From Bacteriovorax sp. (GTDB lineage Bacteria > Bdellovibrionota > Bacteriovoracia > Bacteriovoracales > Bacteriovoracaceae), in the NCBI GenBank assembly GCA_014377485.1, contig JACMPM010000044.1, forward strand, positions 1-43,916: DNA of 43,916 nucleotides, given 5' to 3'. Every line of letters begins with the position of its first letter. The first letter of the stretch is position 1. A model generated the notes under the pieces. It was not told the DNA's origin. It worked only from the letters and a program-made list of their open reading frames with translations, and ran no database searches. Positions 16,278-23,499 of the stretch are shown here, in pieces. The translations under genes were made by a program, and so were the position numbers.

Positions 16278-17290
16278 TGAGCTCAAACCTTTGGGGCTCT
16301 ACTAAAACTCAATTTTTCTACGAACTCAATCCCGATTTAGTTCTCGAAACCTTAGACCATTTAGGCTTTAAAACAACTGGCCGGGTGATGACGATGAACT
16401 CTATGGAAAATAGAGTTTACGAAGTCGAAATTGAATCTGACTTAGATAATCCAAGTGATCACTTTAAAATAATTAAATTCTATCGCCCCGGCAGATGGAC
16501 CAAAATTCAAATTCAAGAAGAACACGATTTTTTAGCTGACCTGGTTGAATTCGAAGTTCCGGTGATTGCCCCGATTGCTTTTGAAAAACAGGGCGGGCAG
16601 ACACTTTTCACTTTGAACGATCCTGAGCTTTACTACACAGTGTTCAACAAACAAGGAGGGCGTGCTCCCGACGAATTCACCAATGAAGAAATTGAACAGG
16701 TAGGAAGACTTCTTGCCCGACTGCATAATGTCGGCGATATGAAGACAGCCCCTCATCGCCTGAAGCTCACACCAGACGTATATTTAAAATCTAATTTAGA
16801 CTTCCTGCTTGATCAAAAGATCATTCCAGGACACCTTGAAGCGAGTTTTAAGGGTGTTTTAGAAGGGATTTATGATCTGACTAAGAATAGTTTTAACAAT
16901 ATTCATTTTCAGAGAATTCACGGCGACTGTCATCTGGGAAATATTTTAAAACGCGGGGATGTTTTTCATCTTATCGACTTCGATGACATGGTTATGGGGC
17001 CAGCTGTTCAAGACATGTGGCTGATGCTTCCAGGGCGAGACGAATACGTTGATAATTTACGAAACCATATGATTGACGCTTATTCGACCATGAGAGACTT
17101 TAATTACGAAGAAGTTCGTTTAACAGAAGTTTTAAGAACGCTACGTATGATTAACTACTCTGCGTGGATAGCTAAGAGATTTGAAGATCCGGCCTTTAAA
17201 AATGCTTTTCCCTTTTTTGAATCACCTAGTTACTGGGAAGGCCAGATTAACGACCTTCGCGACCAAACTTATTACTTACAAGAGCTTTAA
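16277..17290 (+). CDS. srkA: SrkA/YihE-type stress-response Ser/Thr kinase
   Basis: 337 residues of the APH/choline-kinase fold, aligning with E. coli SrkA over its whole length. The catalytic loop IHGDCHLGNIL has Asp217 and Asn222; the metal loop LIDFDDMVMGPAVQDMW has Asp234/Asp236. SrkA phosphorylates proteins and counters envelope-stress-linked death in E. coli; that role here is inferred. Its start overlaps the speD stop by one base, so it is translated with the polyamine gene, a link I do not know from E. coli, where the two are apart. Confidence 0.88.
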   Translation: MSSNLWGSTKTQFFYELNPDLVLETLDHLGFKTTGRVMTMNSMENRVYEVEIESDLDNPSDHFKIIKFYRPGRWTKIQIQEEHDFLADLVEFEVPVIAPIAFEKQGGQTLFTLNDPELYYTVFNKQGGRAPDEFTNEEIEQVGRLLARLHNVGDMKTAPHRLKLTPDVYLKSNLDFLLDQKIIPGHLEASFKGVLEGIYDLTKNSFNNIHFQRIHGDCHLGNILKRGDVFHLIDFDDMVMGPAVQDMWLMLPGRDEYVDNLRNHMIDAYSTMRDFNYEEVRLTEVLRTLRMINYSAWIAKRFEDPAFKNAFPFFESPSYWEGQINDLRDQTYYLQEL

Positions 17291-17384
17291 AAAATCGTGT
17301 CTGTAATTCTTCCATACTCAATACCCAATTCCATATTGATCAAGATATATGCTTCCATAGTGTAATTATTTATAGGAGAAATAT

Positions 17385-17771
17385 ATGAAAACAGTTATCG
17401 CAAGCATGCTTTTAGTTATGTCAGTAAGCTCATTTGCCAGTGTTGAATTAAGCAATATTGTAGAAAAAAAAGAATTCGATCAGTACATGGTTCAGTCAAG
17501 CAATGGCGGTAAAGTTACTGTAAAAGTAGACAACGAAATTAGAAGAGTTGATTGTCATGGCCTGGATGAAAAATATACTCTAGATGTTTTATCAACAGGT
17601 GAAACTCTGATCAGCAAACATTTTCTTGCTCACACAATGCAAATGTGTGCTCCTGGAACTGATTATGTAGCAACAAATGGAATCAGTTTTGTCGTTTCGT
17701 TTAAAGAATCATATGGTGGATCTAAAATCATAATGGTTCCTACAAATGCTAAAGTTACTCTCGAAAAATAA
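17385..17771 (+). CDS. Small secreted protein, function unknown
   Basis: 128 residues with a signal peptide (about 1-19, MKTVIASML...SSFAS). The mature part is mostly beta with two cysteines (CHGLDEK and MQMCAPG) that could form a disulfide. AGGAG stands seven bases before the ATG. A terminator follows, so it is a single-gene unit. I do not recognise a family. Confidence 0.7.
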   Translation: MKTVIASMLLVMSVSSFASVELSNIVEKKEFDQYMVQSSNGGKVTVKVDNEIRRVDCHGLDEKYTLDVLSTGETLISKHFLAHTMQMCAPGTDYVATNGISFVVSFKESYGGSKIIMVPTNAKVTLEK

Positions 17772-17781
17772 AAAATATCTT

Positions 17782-17807
17782 AAAAAGCCCTCTTCTAAGA
17801 GCTTTTT
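17782..17807 (+). terminator. Probable intrinsic terminator
   Basis: AAAAAG and CTC pair with GAG and CTTTTT across a six-base loop with a two-base bulge, ten bases after the stop of the secreted-protein gene. The T-run is part of the right arm. Confidence 0.6.
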
Positions 17808-17863
17808 ATGTCTTTTGATCAAATATTAGACACCCCCCCTGTAAATAAGTAAAAAGAATCTTT

Positions 17864-17880
17864 CCTAACTTCAAGTTAGG
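17864..17880. promoter_or_regulatory. Perfect 8-bp palindrome upstream of a secreted-protein gene
   Basis: CCTAACTT, one centre base, AAGTTAGG. It is followed directly by the tandem 10-mers at 17881-17910 and lies about 46 bases before the ATG at 17927. It is a candidate operator or leader hairpin. Confidence 0.45.
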
Positions 17881-17910
17881 TTAAACTTTATAAAACTTTA
17901 TAAAACTTTA
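17881..17910. repeat. Three tandem 10-bp repeats
   Basis: Unit TAAAACTTTA, two exact copies and a first copy with one change (TTAAACTTTA). The 10-base period places each copy on the same DNA face. It sits between the palindrome and the GGAG of the next gene, inside the expected 5' leader or promoter. Confidence 0.85.
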
Positions 17911-17926
17911 TACATTGGAGATTGTT

Positions 17927-18337
17927 ATGAAAAAAATGACTGCGGCTCTATTACTTTTATTATCAGTAAATGCATTCAGTGCTCAAATTCAAAATTGTAA
18001 ATTTGAACAAGGAACGAATATAAGAAATGTAGTTATTTTAAATGATAAAGGTAATTCCAGTATTCAAAAGATACTTTCTTCTTCTAAGTCTACTGATGAG
18101 AAGAAAGATCAAATTAAAAGAATTCTTTTTATCGAATCTGTTTCAATTGGAGATGGCAACAGTGTCTGTGAACTAGCCTCTAAACAATACAAAGTAACAG
18201 AAGAAAAATGCCAAAAAGTGATGAAGTCTAGTGATTTGTTATCACTTACATTAGAAGAAACTGATGAGTCTGATAATATAAGTCTTGAGTGTAAAATAGG
18301 TGTGAATGCAAAATTGCTTATGCAATTTAATATGTAA
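17927..18337 (+). CDS. Small secreted cysteine-containing protein, function unknown
   Basis: 136 residues from the ATG at 17927 (GGAG at 17917-17920; an in-frame TTG at 17915 lies before the ribosome site and is rejected). Signal peptide about 1-18, cut after AFSA. The mature chain has four cysteines (QNCKFEQ, SVCELAS, EEKCQKV, LECKIG), enough for two disulfides. No family recognised. The leader carries a palindrome and tandem repeats. Confidence 0.7.
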   Translation: MKKMTAALLLLLSVNAFSAQIQNCKFEQGTNIRNVVILNDKGNSSIQKILSSSKSTDEKKDQIKRILFIESVSIGDGNSVCELASKQYKVTEEKCQKVMKSSDLLSLTLEETDESDNISLECKIGVNAKLLMQFNM

Positions 18338-18346
18338 TCAAAATAA

Positions 18347-18372
18347 AGAGCTTGAAATAAAATTCAAGCTCT
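18347..18372. terminator. Bidirectional terminator between converging genes
   Basis: AGAGCTTGAA and TTCAAGCTCT form a perfect 10-bp stem with a six-base loop. On the plus strand it is followed by CTAATTTTTTC; on the minus strand by TTTATTTTG. It serves the secreted-protein gene and the SDR gene that ends at 18373. Confidence 0.85.
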
Positions 18373-19119
18373 CTAATTTTTTCTTGAAGTTGCAAAGGCT
18401 CCAAAAGCTTGTTGAGTTGGCATCAGTGAAATGACATTGATATTAACATGTGACGGTCTTGAAATAACCCAGTCAATTGTCTCTGCAATATCGTCGGCCG
18501 TGAGTGCTTGCATTCCACTATAAACTGCATCAGCTTTTTCTTTATCGCCTCTAAATCGTACTTCGGAAAATTCAGTGTGGCACATTCCAGGCTCTATGCT
18601 TGTCACTCGAATACTTGTACCTAAAAGATCCGCTTTTAAATTGAGAGTAAACTGGTGAGCAAAAGCTTTAGTGGCCCCGTAAACATTTCCGCCCGGATAG
18701 GGAAATTCTCCGGCAACTGAACCAAGATTCACAATATGTCCGTTATTTCGCTCGACCATTGTTGGTAAAATATAATGAGTGCAGTTTAAAATTCCATTGA
18801 TATTTGTGTCGACCATGACTTCCCAATCATCTAACGATGCTTTTTGAGCAGCATCAATCCCTAAAGCCATGCCGGCGTTGTTGATTAATACATCAATCTT
18901 TTTAAACTCTTCCGGAAGATTAACAATTGCTGATTTGACTTCTTCGCGATTTCTAATATCGAGTTTAATAGTATGAATATTTTTGGGAAATTTAAATTTT
19001 AATTCATCTAAGCGCTCTATTCTTCTGCCTGTAGCGATTACGTAATTACCATTATTTAAAAAACGGGTGGCCATTGCCAATCCAAAACCAGAAGTGGCCC
19101 CAGAGATAAAGAAAATCAT
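18373..19119 (-). CDS. Short-chain dehydrogenase/reductase, YdfG-like
   Basis: 248 residues, classical SDR. The cofactor motif SGATSGFG lies near 6-13, with Arg31-Arg32 after the second strand indicating NADP(H). NNAG is at about 80-83. The catalytic set is Ser134, Tyr147 and Lys151 in VYGATKAF. Closest well-known relatives are YdfG-type 3-hydroxy acid/serine dehydrogenases. Substrate unknown. The small secreted-protein gene ends eight bases upstream. Confidence 0.9.
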   Translation of the reverse strand: MIFFISGATSGFGLAMATRFLNNGNYVIATGRRIERLDELKFKFPKNIHTIKLDIRNREEVKSAIVNLPEEFKKIDVLINNAGMALGIDAAQKASLDDWEVMVDTNINGILNCTHYILPTMVERNNGHIVNLGSVAGEFPYPGGNVYGATKAFAHQFTLNLKADLLGTSIRVTSIEPGMCHTEFSEVRFRGDKEKADAVYSGMQALTADDIAETIDWVISRPSHVNINVISLMPTQQAFGAFATSRKN

Positions 19120-19127
19120 CCTAGCTC

Positions 19128-19517
19128 CTATTTGCAGATTAAGTTACTTACAAATTTACTTGCATAATATAAAACCATATCCGCTTCTGCATCATATTCA
19201 GGGCGGCCATACATCATGGAGCTGAATATTTCCTCAACGGATAGCGGACTTTTCATAAACACTGAAAGCTCTAAGGATTCAATGAAGATAACGGATATTT
19301 CTTTGCCGGAGACCTTGAACTTTTCTTTATTAATTTCAATATCTCTATGTTTACCAAGATTGATATCTTCTAGAGTTATCTGGATGTCTTTATCAATTTG
19401 CTGAAGTTGGACATTGTGATCATTTATTGAAGCAGTACAAGATTTTAACACAGGATCGCTGGCCCAAGTGATTGTTGAAGCTGAAAATAAAACTATCGCA
19501 AATAAAATAGATTTCAT
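19128..19517 (-). CDS. Small secreted protein, function unknown
   Basis: 129 residues with a signal peptide (about 1-19, ending ITWAS). Two cysteines near the ends of the mature chain (LKSCTAS and NLICK) could be bridged. No family recognised. It lies eight bases before the SDR gene in the same direction; upstream is a 77-base gap after folE containing the string ACAATTTGTCACTT shared with the speE promoter region. Confidence 0.65.
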   Translation of the reverse strand: MKSILFAIVLFSASTITWASDPVLKSCTASINDHNVQLQQIDKDIQITLEDINLGKHRDIEINKEKFKVSGKEISVIFIESLELSVFMKSPLSVEEIFSSMMYGRPEYDAEADMVLYYASKFVSNLICK

Positions 19518-19594
19518 AACTTAATCTTCTTGTTTTTTGTTAAGCTGGTTTCGTCCAATGATTTAGTTTAACAATTACAATTTGTCACTTATAT

Positions 19595-20260
19595 CTAAAT
19601 ATAAATTTCATTAGTCCGAGGAATAGAAGTCAAAAACTCTTGGCGAAACATTGAATCTTGAAAGAAAATCCCGCTTAATTTTGAAGTTCGAGTCATTGAA
19701 GTCGCATCTTTTATCCCGCGAGTTTTCACGCAAGAATGATTTCCATCAATCACAACTGCCACATCTTCAGTATGCAAGATATAACAAAGCGCCTCATGAA
19801 TTTGTATAGTCAGGCGTTCTTGAACTTGAGGTCTTCTGGCGAAATAATCGACAATGCGGTTAAGTTTCGAGAGGCCAATAACTTTAACGCCTGGTTTATA
19901 GGCAATATGAGTTCTTCCGAGAATAGGAACAAAATGATGTTCGCAACATGAGTTCGTCACAATATTAGTTTCAATTAACGGATGATCGTATTTAAATTTA
20001 TTTTCTACGACAGTCATCTTAGGAAATTTCTTTTCATCTAGGCCATAGAAAATTTCTTCGACGTACATCTTAGCAACGCGTTTTGGAGTGTCTTTTAGTG
20101 AATCATCATTGAGATCAAGTCCTAAAGTTTCCATTATTATTTTAAAATGTTCTTCAATGATGTGCTTTTTTTCAATATCCGTTAAATCATTTTGCACCAT
20201 TGGAGTTGGTGTAATTTTTAAGAACATATCTTTTAGAGGAACTATCGTAGGATCTTTCAT
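19595..20260 (-). CDS. folE: GTP cyclohydrolase I
   Basis: 221 residues. Converts GTP to 7,8-dihydroneopterin triphosphate, the first step toward folate and queuosine/preQ0. The zinc ligands fit as Cys106 and His109 (NSCCEHHFVPI) and Cys177 (NHSCVKTRGIKD). LGLDLNDDSLKDTPKRVAKM and GLSKLNRIVDYFARRPQVQE are the usual core motifs. The start overlaps the QueD-like gene's stop by four bases (ATGA), so these two consecutive pterin enzymes are made together. Confidence 0.96.
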   Translation of the reverse strand: MKDPTIVPLKDMFLKITPTPMVQNDLTDIEKKHIIEEHFKIIMETLGLDLNDDSLKDTPKRVAKMYVEEIFYGLDEKKFPKMTVVENKFKYDHPLIETNIVTNSCCEHHFVPILGRTHIAYKPGVKVIGLSKLNRIVDYFARRPQVQERLTIQIHEALCYILHTEDVAVVIDGNHSCVKTRGIKDATSMTRTSKLSGIFFQDSMFRQEFLTSIPRTNEIYI

Positions 20261-20709
20261 ACTGCTTTACCTTTACTGTCTTCTTCATAGATACCAGAGT
20301 TTTTTTCATTCTCTCTAGTCTCAACTCTGAAGCACCAAACACGACCATTTGTTTTTTGAGTTAAAAACTCATTCATTTTGGAGTGAAGAAACTGAGATGT
20401 TCCTTCCATGCCAACATTATCTAAAATTCTAAGTTTTATAATTCCTTTTTTATCCATATCGCGGAATAGGTCAAGCTCTGGATCATCTTTATTGATTAGA
20501 CAGCTGTGATCAAATGTATCTTCAAGGAACGACTTAAATTCCCTAAAGCCCCCAAAGTCCATAACCCAAGATTTTTCATCGAGAGCACTGGCCTTAAACC
20601 AAAAAGTAAACTCGCGAGAATAGCCGTGGATAAATTTACAATGACCGGCGTCGCGCCACTGTCGATGAGCACAAGGAAACCCAATAAATTTTTTGGTTGA
20701 GATAAACAT
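20257..20709 (-). CDS. QueD/PTPS-family 6-carboxytetrahydropterin synthase-like protein
   Basis: 150 residues of the 6-pyruvoyltetrahydropterin synthase fold. Aligned by eye to E. coli QueD, metal ligands His16 and His31 match His15 and His28, catalytic Cys27 matches Cys24, the catalytic His matches His68 (FDHSCLI) and Glu110 matches Glu130 (RVETREN). The third metal ligand is changed: HGH becomes HGY (Tyr30). I recall this variant in other QueD-like proteins, so it may mark a subgroup. It feeds from FolE's product and is coupled to folE; queC/queE are not in the window. Confidence 0.85.
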   Translation of the reverse strand: MFISTKKFIGFPCAHRQWRDAGHCKFIHGYSREFTFWFKASALDEKSWVMDFGGFREFKSFLEDTFDHSCLINKDDPELDLFRDMDKKGIIKLRILDNVGMEGTSQFLHSKMNEFLTQKTNGRVWCFRVETRENEKNSGIYEEDSKGKAV

Positions 20710-20753
20710 ATTAATCCCTAATTAATTTCCTGAGAAATTTTTACGTAATTAGA

Positions 20754-21731
20754 CTAAAACCTAAGCGCGCTTAAATTATCATCTAACTCTACGACATACA
20801 ATAGACCATGAATTTTAGATTCATTTTCGGGTGTTTTGAGGGTATTCAGGGCACTCATCAGGGTATCCAATAAAAGACGTTGATCGCGGGCTTTTTTAAG
20901 CCCAAAGAAGCCCGACTCATTGGTAGCCAGGCATCCTGAAGTGGGTACAAAGGGATAATAAGAGGTCAATGGATTGAGGTTGACTCTCCCAGTGCCATGA
21001 ATGCGAAGTAGACTTCGTCCTAACTCGCGCCCTACTACTGAAGGCTTCCACCAATTAAGCGACTGATGGCTTTTTGGGAGTAACTTCTTTATTTCAATTT
21101 CATCGGGGCTTTTGCTGATGAAATTTACAATCAATCTTTTAAATTCACCAAATTCAAAATTATTGTCGGCCAAGGGCATGACAGAATCTAGACTAAAGAC
21201 TCCAGTTGGAGTGCACCCGTTTGAGTGATTAAATGGCAGTCCTCTTTTTGATAAACCTAAAATAGGAATTGACCAAACATTGTGGGATTCATTGGTCATA
21301 AAATGGCCGTCAGGTGCTCGAACAACCAAGACACCTGCCTTTGTGCGATCAGCTTTTAACAGAGCAAACACAGTTAATTTTTGGTTTTTAAAATCCATTA
21401 ACTCTTGAAGCTCGCGTGCTTTGAGAGGATGTGAAATTGTCGATTGATAATAAAGAATCAAATCTTCAGTGAAAAAAGGCATTAACTCTTTTTTTAAATC
21501 GTGATTGAGATAATCAAGAAAATTAAAAAGATGAAAAATATCTTTTTTAGTTAATGTACTTAAATCGATTGAATGAACATACTGATTGATTGTATTTCGA
21601 AGAGTGTGAAACATTAAGACTTCTTCAAAACTTAGTGAGGACCAAGGAATAGGTTCAGGAAGAGGAGTATCTAAAGACTTTCCTTTTTTATTTCCAAATA
21701 AATAAGGCAGAAAAGTCTTTAGATAATTCAT
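20754..21731 (-). CDS. Divergent L,D-transpeptidase (YkuD)-like protein
   Basis: 325 residues. The C-terminal half has the marks of a YkuD catalytic domain: a TPTGVFSLDSV strand (174-184), HGTG at 245-248 and TSGCLATN with Cys267 in place of the usual S-H/R-G-C-I/V-R. The nucleophile context lacks the Arg and the His before Gly. The N-terminal 130 residues are helical and not recognised. I see no clear signal peptide (a short hydrophobic stretch, LKTFLPYLFG, precedes a basic segment), which is odd for a peptidoglycan enzyme. It may crosslink or edit peptidoglycan, or be an inactive relative. It lies 21 bases after slyD in a run of same-strand genes. Confidence 0.6.
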   Translation of the reverse strand: MNYLKTFLPYLFGNKKGKSLDTPLPEPIPWSSLSFEEVLMFHTLRNTINQYVHSIDLSTLTKKDIFHLFNFLDYLNHDLKKELMPFFTEDLILYYQSTISHPLKARELQELMDFKNQKLTVFALLKADRTKAGVLVVRAPDGHFMTNESHNVWSIPILGLSKRGLPFNHSNGCTPTGVFSLDSVMPLADNNFEFGEFKRLIVNFISKSPDEIEIKKLLPKSHQSLNWWKPSVVGRELGRSLLRIHGTGRVNLNPLTSYYPFVPTSGCLATNESGFFGLKKARDQRLLLDTLMSALNTLKTPENESKIHGLLYVVELDDNLSALRF

Positions 21732-21752
21732 CTTTTATAATCTAACTAATAT

Positions 21753-22235
21753 TTAGTGGTGGTGTCCGTGCTCGCCATGAACGTGACCATGAGCAAGTTC
21801 TTCTTTAGTTGCATCACGTACTTCTTTAACTGCTACATCAAAGTGAAGTTCCATTCCTGCCAATGGGTGGTTCCCATCTACAGTTACTGAGTCCCCTTCG
21901 ATTTTTGTAACTGAAACGACAAGTTCACCTTGCTCAGTTTCAACTTCAAATTGCATTCCAATTTCAAGAACTTCTGTAGATTCAAATTGAGCCTTTGGAA
22001 CAGTTTGGCAAAGAGCGTCGTTTCTTTCTCCATAACCATCAATTGCCGCAATTTTTACTTGAAGACTATCGCCAGCTTTTTTTCCTTCCAGAGCAGTTTC
22101 TAACCCAGGAATTAAACTTCCAGTGCCTTGGATATAGTACAGTAATCCATGATCTTTTGAAGAATCGATCAATTTTCCAGAGCCATCAGTTAGTTTATAG
22201 TCGATACCGACGACTTTGTTTTTTTCAACTTGCAT
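21753..22235 (-). CDS. slyD: SlyD-type FKBP peptidyl-prolyl isomerase
   Basis: About 160 residues. The FKBP half has LLYYIQGTGSLIPGLETAL near the front; the insert-in-flap chaperone domain follows (about 70-125, NHPLAGMELHFDV closes it). The tail HGHVHGEHGHHH is a metal-binding histidine cluster as in SlyD. Two ATGs are adjacent (22238, 22235); the second has the better spacing to GGAG. A cytoplasmic folding helper that can also carry nickel; whether this organism has a nickel enzyme needing it is not visible here. Confidence 0.93.
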   Translation of the reverse strand: MQVEKNKVVGIDYKLTDGSGKLIDSSKDHGLLYYIQGTGSLIPGLETALEGKKAGDSLQVKIAAIDGYGERNDALCQTVPKAQFESTEVLEIGMQFEVETEQGELVVSVTKIEGDSVTVDGNHPLAGMELHFDVAVKEVRDATKEELAHGHVHGEHGHHH

Positions 22236-22269
22236 CATTTACTCCATAACAATTTGAAACAAATTATTA

Positions 22270-22839
22270 TCATTTCTTTTTAGTGATGTCTAAAATTACT
22301 ACCGATTCCAAAGGGACATCTTCAAGAGGTCCGCGAGATCCAACTTTCACTGCTTTGATTTTATTAACAACTGGCATTCCAGAAGTAACTTTTCCAAAAA
22401 CGGCATACCCGAAACCAGCTTGAGTATTATCGCGGTGATCAAGAAATCCATTGTCGGCTACGTTGATAAAAAACTGAGCAGTTGCACTATCAACATCATT
22501 TGTGCGTGCCATTGCAAGAGTTCCATTATCATTTTTTAAGCCGTTTCCAGCTTCGTTCTTAATTGGTGCACCTGCACTCTTTTCTTTGAGGTCTTTATCA
22601 AAGCCACCACCTTGGATCATAAAATTATTAATCACTCGGTGAAAAATAGTTCCTTTGTATTGTCCTTTTTTAACATATTCCATAAAGTTTTTTACGCTTA
22701 TTGGTGCTTTGTCTTCAAATAATTCTGCCTCTATATCACCCATGCTCGTTTTAATAACGTTTTTTGGATTAGGGGCCAGAACGGTTCCGCTTACGACAAG
22801 CGAGAAGACGAGAACTGAAAGTTTTTTCGAAATTGTCAT
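22270..22839 (-). CDS. Cyclophilin-type peptidyl-prolyl isomerase, periplasmic
   Basis: 189 residues with a signal peptide (about 1-22, ending GTVLA). The cyclophilin core has FHRVINNFMIQGGGFD with the active-site Arg, NGTLAMARTN, SATAQFFINVADN and FGYAVFGKV. It resembles E. coli PpiA. It lies between the thioredoxin-fold protein gene (17-base gap) and slyD (31-base gap), giving one isomerase for the envelope and one for the cytoplasm from the same transcript. Confidence 0.94.
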   Translation of the reverse strand: MTISKKLSVLVFSLVVSGTVLAPNPKNVIKTSMGDIEAELFEDKAPISVKNFMEYVKKGQYKGTIFHRVINNFMIQGGGFDKDLKEKSAGAPIKNEAGNGLKNDNGTLAMARTNDVDSATAQFFINVADNGFLDHRDNTQAGFGYAVFGKVTSGMPVVNKIKAVKVGSRGPLEDVPLESVVILDITKKK

Positions 22840-22856
22840 TTTGATACCTCTTAATA

Positions 22857-23495
22857 TTAGAATTGGTGCTTGCTTAAAAAAAATTTATATTTGTCATGAT
22901 CAAGTGGATCGTTGCCCGCCAGATACATTTCTAAATACTTTATAGAATCATTTCCCCAAAACATTTCTTCGTCTACAAAAAATGTAGGAACTCCAAAAAC
23001 TTCTTTCTTTAAGGCGTCCTCAATATTGCTTTTTAATTGCACACGCGAAGCTTTTTCTTCCATTTTGAAGAAGAGGACATCGGCTGGAAGATTTTTATTT
23101 TCTAACACCTCTCTTAAAACATCATCGCTGCCAATATCTAATCCTTCTTCCCAGCCCGCACGAAATATGGCGTCAATCACTTCTTTTTGCAAATCACCAG
23201 CAACACTTTTAAGAGAAAGCCTTAATGCGTAGAGTGAATTAAATGGTAAATTCTTGGGTGTGGTAAAAGGGATTTGATTCAAGCTTGTATGGCGAAGTAG
23301 ATCTTTGAAGAGATAATTTCTTTTCGGTTTAATTTGAGCAGGGCCCTTGGTCTCATAATGGGAAACTATGCTTGGAATACTAATGGGAAGGTACTCAAAA
23401 TCATAAGGCTGCGACCTAACCCATGTCCATGCAACATAAGAGTAAGGCGAGAGAAAATCAAAATAGAAGTCCATTTTCTTATTCATTGGATTCAC
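22857..23495 (-). CDS. DsbA-fold 2-hydroxychromene-2-carboxylate isomerase-like protein
   Basis: 212 residues of the thioredoxin/kappa-GST fold. The N-terminus DFYFDFLSPYSYVAW has the Ser that binds glutathione in HCCA isomerases in place of a CxxC. The C-terminus FGVPTFFVDEEMFWGND has the cis-Pro and the typical WG(N)D. There is no signal peptide, so it is cytoplasmic. The annotation name reflects the fold; a role in aromatic breakdown is unlikely without other pathway genes nearby. It follows the ABC-F gene by four bases. Confidence 0.85.
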   Translation of the reverse strand: MNPMNKKMDFYFDFLSPYSYVAWTWVRSQPYDFEYLPISIPSIVSHYETKGPAQIKPKRNYLFKDLLRHTSLNQIPFTTPKNLPFNSLYALRLSLKSVAGDLQKEVIDAIFRAGWEEGLDIGSDDVLREVLENKNLPADVLFFKMEEKASRVQLKSNIEDALKKEVFGVPTFFVDEEMFWGNDSIKYLEMYLAGNDPLDHDKYKFFLSKHQF

Positions 23496-23499
23496 AATC

